Positions 60,220-64,000 of a stretch of 64,000 bases of DNA are shown here, in pieces; the first letter of the stretch is position 1, and the number at the start of each line of letters is the position of its first letter. Both the position numbers and the translations under genes were made by a program. The stretch is taken from positions 4,145,501 through 4,209,500 of the forward strand of contig CP126194.1 in assembly GCA_030272155.1 (NCBI GenBank), in the 5' to 3' direction. Below the pieces are notes generated by a model. That model saw nothing but the letters and a program-made list of their open reading frames with translations, had not been told where the DNA came from and made no database searches. Origin of the DNA: Tetradesmus obliquus (taxonomy: Eukaryota > Chlorophyta > Chlorophyceae > Sphaeropleales > Scenedesmaceae).

Positions 60220-60527
60220 GGTGGCGCCATCACCAGCACAGGCTGCTGCAGCTCTGCAGCTGCACCTTGCTGACACCAACTTCCGGCTGCTGCTGCTGCT
60301 GCTGCTGCTGCTGCGGCAGGTACCTGCTGGGGGTGACGGACGAGGAGCGCCAGGAGCGCCGCGAGCAGGTGCTGGGCACCAGCCTGAAGGACTTTCGGGC
60401 CTTTGCAGAGGTGCTGGACTGCGTGAGGGGCGATGCTGCACGCGTGGTGGCTGTTACAAACGCTGACAAGGCGGCGCAGGTGCTGCAGGAGAAGCCGGGC
60501 TTTTGGGAAGTGCGCAAGGTGCTGTGA
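52116..60527 (+). CDS. PREP1: Presequence protease PreP (M16C metalloprotease)
   Basis: Seventeen exons close in phase to 1,031 aa: 52116-52359, 52637-52881, 53703-53906, 54082-54266, 54517-54631, 54979-55185, 55378-55602, 55954-56154, 56423-56515, 56909-57097, 57404-57529, 57894-58051, 58263-58395, 58618-58824, 59137-59329, 59910-60072, 60320-60527. An Ala/Ser/Arg-rich targeting peptide comes first (in-frame ATGs also at 52086 and 52224). Inverted zinc motif HILEH gives H113, E116 and H117, and E213 in NEMKGVYS is the third ligand. IEFSLRENNTGSFPRGLSLM, GRKTGGISVYPFTS, GGAYGGFCSFDSHSG and TKAIIGTMGDLDAYQLPDAK are near-identical to plant PreP. It degrades cleaved targeting peptides in mitochondria and plastids. 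Domain complement and length are normal. Introns carry echoes of at least six exon edges, including a six-copy tandem array around exon 3. Confidence 0.95.
53054..53633 (+). repeat. Five tandem pseudo-copies of the start of PreP exon 3
   Basis: Copies begin at about 53054, 53173, 53293, 53439 and 53577; the functional copy starts at 53703. Each encodes a version of FYNLVDVYLDAVLHPRC, is preceded by an acceptor-like TACCGCAG or ACCCGCAG (GCCGCAA in the first), and is followed by a CTG run (the longest is (CTG)21 at 53363-53425). Distances between copies are about 119, 120, 146, 138 and 126 bp. None has a recognisable donor after it. Copies 4 and 5 are in frame with the functional exon with no stop between. 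Confidence 0.95.
54841..54910 (+). repeat. Echo of the acceptor edge of PreP exon 6
   Basis: It repeats 54975-55045 about 134 bp upstream. It keeps GCAG/GCCTATGCCTCG and encodes AYASLNWMLTREPLDV, then diverges to a stop. Splicing here from exon 5 would give a premature stop. Confidence 0.9.
56780..56860 (+). repeat. Echo of the acceptor edge of PreP exon 10
   Basis: CGCAG/CTGTCGGACATC plus TCCAAGACCATCATCAAG matches the real exon start at 56909 (CGCAG/CTATCAGACATC, CCCAAGACCATCACCAAG), about 82-87 bp apart. Similarity extends into the preceding intron (GTTTGCTGC). Confidence 0.85.
57771..57826 (+). repeat. Echo of PreP exon 12 ending in a stop
   Basis: Behind GTGTGCAG the copy reads LRGKGMGHISGDLFELMP then TGA. 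The functional exon at 57894 reads VRGKAMGQYSGDLFELMGDI. Spacing is 123 bp. It is in the correct phase after exon 11, so inclusion would terminate the protein. Confidence 0.9.
59421..59490 (+). repeat. Echo of the donor edge of PreP exon 15
   Basis: It repeats 59273-59339, including GGCTTCTGCTCCT, GACAGCCACAGCGGCAT and the donor-like CATACAGGGGTGAGTGC. Spacing is about 151 bp, inside intron 15. Confidence 0.88.
59776..59806 (+). repeat. Echo of the acceptor edge of PreP exon 16
   Basis: TGCAG/ACCCCAACCTGCTGGACACG and CTGGAGGC match the real exon start at 59910, about 134 bp downstream. It lies in the same intron as the exon 15 donor echo. Phase is correct (completes Asp), but the frame soon departs from the PreP sequence. 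Confidence 0.88.
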
Positions 60528-61439
60528 GGCGGGGTGCAGTGTTGGGGCGGGGAGGGGTGGGGAGGGGATTCCCCTCTGGGAGGTGTGGCTTGGGATGCTG
60601 CAGCAGTTGTGAAGTTGTGTTGGGACTGGGGGTTGGTTTGCAGTGTAAGCAGGGGTTGATAACCTGTTTGGTTGTGCACATGTGTTGTGTGCAGTGTGTG
60701 TACACAGGATTGTTGTTACTGATGCTGTATGTGCTGCTGACGCACCTACGGGTGCTGCTTTGAGAAGGTTCAACCGCTGTACACAACCGCTGTACACAAC
60801 CGCGTTGCAGGTGTGTTTGAAATCGAGTGCTGCGACCCTCAGATGTCGAACTTCTCCCATGCTCTCTGGTTGTAATTTCAGTTTTGAGGACAAACCAAAA
60901 CAACAGCTGGGCCTCTGGCACAGTCAGCATTTTGCGTCGGTTGTAGGTTGTAAGTCCATGGTTTCTGCTTGCTCAGCCTGTGGCTACAGTTCTGGATGCT
61001 TGGCAACATCACTTATGTCAATGGACTCTCGCGCTGTTGGCAGTCGTTGCGAATGGGCGAATGTGCCTCACTTGCTCTTGGCATGTGACAAGTCTGCGAG
61101 TAGGCTGGTGCATGCTCCAGAGCAGTGCGCTGTATGGTGCCACGTGGCCCGTCAGCATACCTATCAAATCATACGGACACTATCAAACCTTCAAATCTCG
61201 CTTTCTGTTGGTCCCGCCCCGTGTAGCATTGAACAGAGGCGTGTCTTGGGAAGGGTGTAGTGATGTGGTCACTTCCTTGGCATGACACCAAGCGCTACGT
61301 TTCCTGGAATCCAACACTAAAGAAGTAGTTGAGTCGCCAATAAGCGTCCAAAACACGTTACGTTGCTTGTATCTAGCAGCAGATCTCGACGTTGACGTGC
61401 AGCTTGTGACTCTTGCAGCACCTTTTCACTATTCCAGCC
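60528..61439. other. Intergenic region downstream of PreP
   Basis: About 0.9 kb with no convincing gene. It holds the PreP 3' flank with a TGTAA motif and a short tandem repeat (CAACCGCTGTACA twice near 60770-60800). Confidence 0.45.
60644..60648 (+). terminator. Possible PreP polyadenylation signal (TGTAA)
   Basis: TGTAA, the common polyadenylation signal of chlorophycean algae, occurs 117 nt after the PreP stop codon. A five-base match alone is weak; the position is what makes it plausible. Confidence 0.35.
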
Positions 61440-63790
61440 ATGCATCTATCGACACACTGTAGATCGATGCAATTGCAGCGGTGCAGTTCCGGTTTGCCGA
61501 AGCTGCAGCCATGCATCTCGGTGAACTCCGTGAGGACAGCACGACGGACACTGCGTGTGCGTGCCAGCGGAGATGACGAAAACAAAACGGAGAAAGAAAC
61601 GAAGGCAAAAGAGGGGCGCTACAGCAGGATGGTAGAGGAGCTGGCGAAGACTGGCATGACTCCTGCCAAGGCCAAGGTAGACAGCTGCTCAATAATTGCA
61701 AAGCTGGCGTCTGCAAAGCACAAACCAACAACGTAGATGTCTGCATACAACACGTATCTTATACGTACACGACCAGTGCATGGATAGCAGTCACAGCAGT
61801 GACAGGACTGGCAGCACTGTCGCTGTCATCGCTTCAGCTGTTGCTGCTGCTGCTCCTGATGTATCCTTGCACTCAGCCACATGCTACTGTGCCTGAAGGC
61901 ACCTCACAGCAGCTGCCCCCATCTGCAGCAGCAACGTTGGCCGTGCATCCACGAGTCATGTCTGCCCCTCACGGCACCTTGGACATGCCCGTGTCCTGCT
62001 GTGTGCCACTGCAAACAGCACAACTCATTCTGAGCACTCCTCGTCATCATGGCAGCCAGCCACAGCAATCAATAATGCCATCATGATGTCACCGTGACTC
62101 TGCAATATGTATCTTGCAGGACACGCTGCGCATTTGGGCTGAGCTGGGAGCAAAGGACCCGGAGCAGTTGAAGCAGCTGCTGGTCAAGCGCTCCATGGCG
62201 CCGCTCACAGCGCTGGCAGCGCAAAGCGTGCTGGACTTTGTGGCATGTGGAGGTGAGCCAAAAACTGCAAGCCGCACCCTTGGACAGCAGATGACAGATG
62301 ACAGCGTGTCTGGCAGCAGCAAGACTCCTCAGTGCGTGTGGTGCCTGGGCTACCGCGCAGCGGACAGCAGTCAGCAACCATGCTGTGCTGCGTATCTCAG
62401 GCTCACCTTGCAAGGATAAAACAGCACGAATTGTTTAATGGTCCATCCCATAGCCTGCATGCATCATTTCCTATAAGATAATCAAGCTAAGTGTGAACAC
62501 TTGCAATGCGCACTGTGCAGGCGGCTTCTACATTGGCCGCATCTCCAGCCAGGCTGACTTTCCTGGAGCTATCCTCATCAGCCTGGTGGGATACTTCTTC
62601 GCGTGCTACTACTTCCTGCAGGTGAGCGCTTGGATGTCAACCTGCCAATTGCACAGACGTTACGCTGCAAGGCATTCTCCATGAGTGTGCTGTACATAGT
62701 ACCTGAATCTAGGGTTCGCGTTCATGCTGCCAGTTTGCTGGGTAAAAGCAGTATGCTTGCACATAACCATGCCTAAGCCATACACAGTATTATAAATGCA
62801 TGTGTGGTTTGCAGTCAAGCTCTTACAACTGTAATTACAGTGTGTCAGCTGTGCACCTGGCAGCTGTGCACTGCATCACAGCAGCGCCCTGCTGACCACG
62901 GCCTGCTTGCACCGCCCTGCAACAGGCTGCATTCCAAATCACTGCTCTCACCAGCCTCAGCATGGCAGCACGCCGCTACTCCACAGATGCTGCCGTGCTG
63001 CTGGAGGCTGTGCGGCAGCTGGCTGGACCGGCCAGTGGGCTGTCTGTGGTCGACTCGGCCACGCTGGTGGTTAACACACTCAAAGTTATCCAAACGCTGG
63101 AGAAGATTGGGGAGCAGCTGCAGGTGCGGCTGCAGGACTGATGGACTGTGGGTGCGCCTACATATTGTGTGGTCAGTGAATCCCAACCGCCAGCAGCGCG
63201 CTTGAGCCTGACGGATTGTGGGGGCTTGGTGATGTCTGTGTGCCTATTGCCGCTTCCCTGGCCGGCGCCGCTACTGAGCTGTGTGTGAGTGACTCGACAA
63301 CGCTGGGGTCAGCACACTCAAAGTTATTCAAACGCTGGAGAAGATTGAAGAGCAGCTGCAGGTGCGGCTGCAAAGCTGTGCATTGTGTTTAGGAATGCTG
63401 CCCCAGGAAGTTGCTTTGCGTGCCTTGACACAGTGTTGTTGAGGACCATCTTTACAGACGCCTTGCACTGGTGCTCACAGGACACCCCATCATCTTACAA
63501 TCAGACTGTTTGGCAGCAGATCATGCAGCAGGAAACCATGATCTGCAGCAGTTCATGTACCCGCTGCTGCCGGTATCCACAAACTGCTTGTAGGACATCA
63601 CGGCCGGCGCCAGCAGCCTGGCCAACCTGTCTGCCTACCTCACGCTGCAGCGGGCAGAGGAGGTGTATGGCTTCCAGCCTGACAAGTACGGCCTGAGCGA
63701 GGCGCAGGCGGCTGACATCGCGGGCGTGTTCAGCCGCTACGATACGAATGAAGATGGCAGGCTGGAGCAGAGCGAGCTGCGGCAGCTGTG
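61440..63790 (+). CDS. Putative plastid EF-hand, membrane-associated protein (3' end uncertain)
   Basis: Five exons close in phase: 61440-61676, 62120-62252, 62521-62621, 62926-63123 and 63594-63790, about 288 residues so far. The N-terminus is Ser/Arg/Leu-rich with RTARRTLRVRAS, like a chloroplast transit peptide. The middle has a helical segment (LRIWAELGAKDPEQLKQLL), a glycine-led hydrophobic stretch (GFYIGRISSQADFPGAILIS then LVGYFFACYYFLQ, a likely membrane span), and a coiled region (VVNTLKVIQTLEKIGEQL). The last exon has FSRYDTNEDGRLEQSELRQL, one canonical EF-hand loop (D-N-D-G-E). Either it stops at TGA 63792-63794 or it splices at TG/GTGAGC and continues past the window, probably with a second EF hand. 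I do not recognise the exact family. Confidence 0.65.
63287..63372 (+). repeat. Echo of the donor edge of exon 4 of the EF-hand gene
   Basis: ACACACTCAAAGTTATCCAA and CGCTGGAGAAGATT...GAGCAGCTGCAGGTGCGG at 63074-63130 recur at about 63312-63371 with a few substitutions, keeping the donor CAG/GTGCGG. Spacing is about 241 bp. Confidence 0.9.
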
Positions 63791-64000
63791 GTGAGCAGTA
63801 GAAACAGTGCATGACGTCATGCGCAATGCGTGCTGCACCAGGGCGTGCTACACTGAAGAGTACGGGCGGCTGGGCAGAGCGAGCTGCGGGGGCTGTGGTG
63901 AGCGAGGAATGCGGCTGAGCCAGCCAGGGGCTGGCTTGTGGCGTAATGTCAGCAAAAGTGCTCGGTAGTGCTGGCGGCGTATCCATTTGCATGCTGGTTG
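63791..64000. other. Right edge: intron or 3' flank of the EF-hand gene
   Basis: Apart from the echo at 63862-63906 I see no exon. The window ends before any further exon could be recognised. Confidence 0.4.
63862..63906 (+). repeat. Echo of the donor edge of exon 5 of the EF-hand gene
   Basis: GCAGAGCGAGCTGCGG, then CTGTGGTGAGC occurs at 63771-63796 and again about 107 bp downstream, including the donor-like TG/GTGAGC. The second copy lacks the EF-hand loop upstream. Confidence 0.85.

Noticed and set aside
61440-63123. EF-hand gene assigned to a named plastid calcium sensor
   Set aside because: Only one EF-hand loop is visible and the 3' end is outside the window or uncertain, so naming a family would be unsupported.

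Overview
The window is nuclear DNA from a eukaryote, most likely a chlorophyte green alga. The evidence is that every recognisable gene is broken by many GT-AG introns, CAG/CTG triplet runs are everywhere, and the gene set fits a photosynthetic protist: a presequence protease with an N-terminal targeting peptide, a plant-type eIF4B, an ER FKBP of the plant FKBP15 type, and an EF-hand membrane protein with a plastid-like N-terminus. The repeat style and moderate GC suggest a Sphaeropleales/Scenedesmaceae type rather than Chlamydomonas, but this is inference. There is no sign of prokaryotic operons, CRISPR, IS elements or virus.

Layout. 1-6.5 kb holds one small secreted-protein gene and no other convincing gene. 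6.5-11 kb (minus) is a tyrosine-kinase-like protein kinase in which the usual beta-3 lysine is missing and a lysine sits in the glycine loop, as in WNK kinases. 12.3-24.6 kb (minus) is one seven-exon gene for a ~3,544-residue Ala/Ser/Gln-rich protein of unknown function. It is head-to-head with NUP58 (24.9-28.6 kb, plus). Then come eIF4B (29.3-32.2 kb, plus), an 18-exon type-I sulfatase (33.7-41.1 kb, plus), a peroxiredoxin-like 2 protein (43.5-44.8 kb, minus) sharing a 205-bp divergent promoter with an ER FKBP (45.0-46.9 kb, plus), a C1orf74/UPF0739 homologue and BLOC1S1 in tandem (48.1-51.0 kb, minus), PreP (52.1-60.5 kb, plus), and an EF-hand/transmembrane gene at the right edge (61.4 kb onward, plus). 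For NUP58, eIF4B, sulfatase, PRXL2, FKBP, C1orf74-like, BLOC1S1, PreP and the giant gene I could place every exon so that reading phases close exactly.

The most unusual feature is not a single gene. In six of the genes, short stretches spanning an exon-intron boundary (about 30-190 bp) are repeated inside the adjacent intron as diverged 'exon-edge echoes'. They often keep the splice site but lead to a stop or frameshift. The extreme case is PreP exon 3, whose first ~57 bp occurs six times in tandem, each copy preceded by a CTG run and a splice-acceptor-like sequence, with the last three copies in one open frame. Several loci show echoes on both flanks of the same intron. This looks like an active tandem-duplication process acting on splice junctions, which could create new introns, alternative exons or poison exons.

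The genes are ordinary housekeeping functions (nuclear pore, translation initiation, protein folding, presequence clearance, lysosome-related trafficking) and show no evident common pathway. Exon coordinates come from manual splice-phase reconstruction without transcript evidence.
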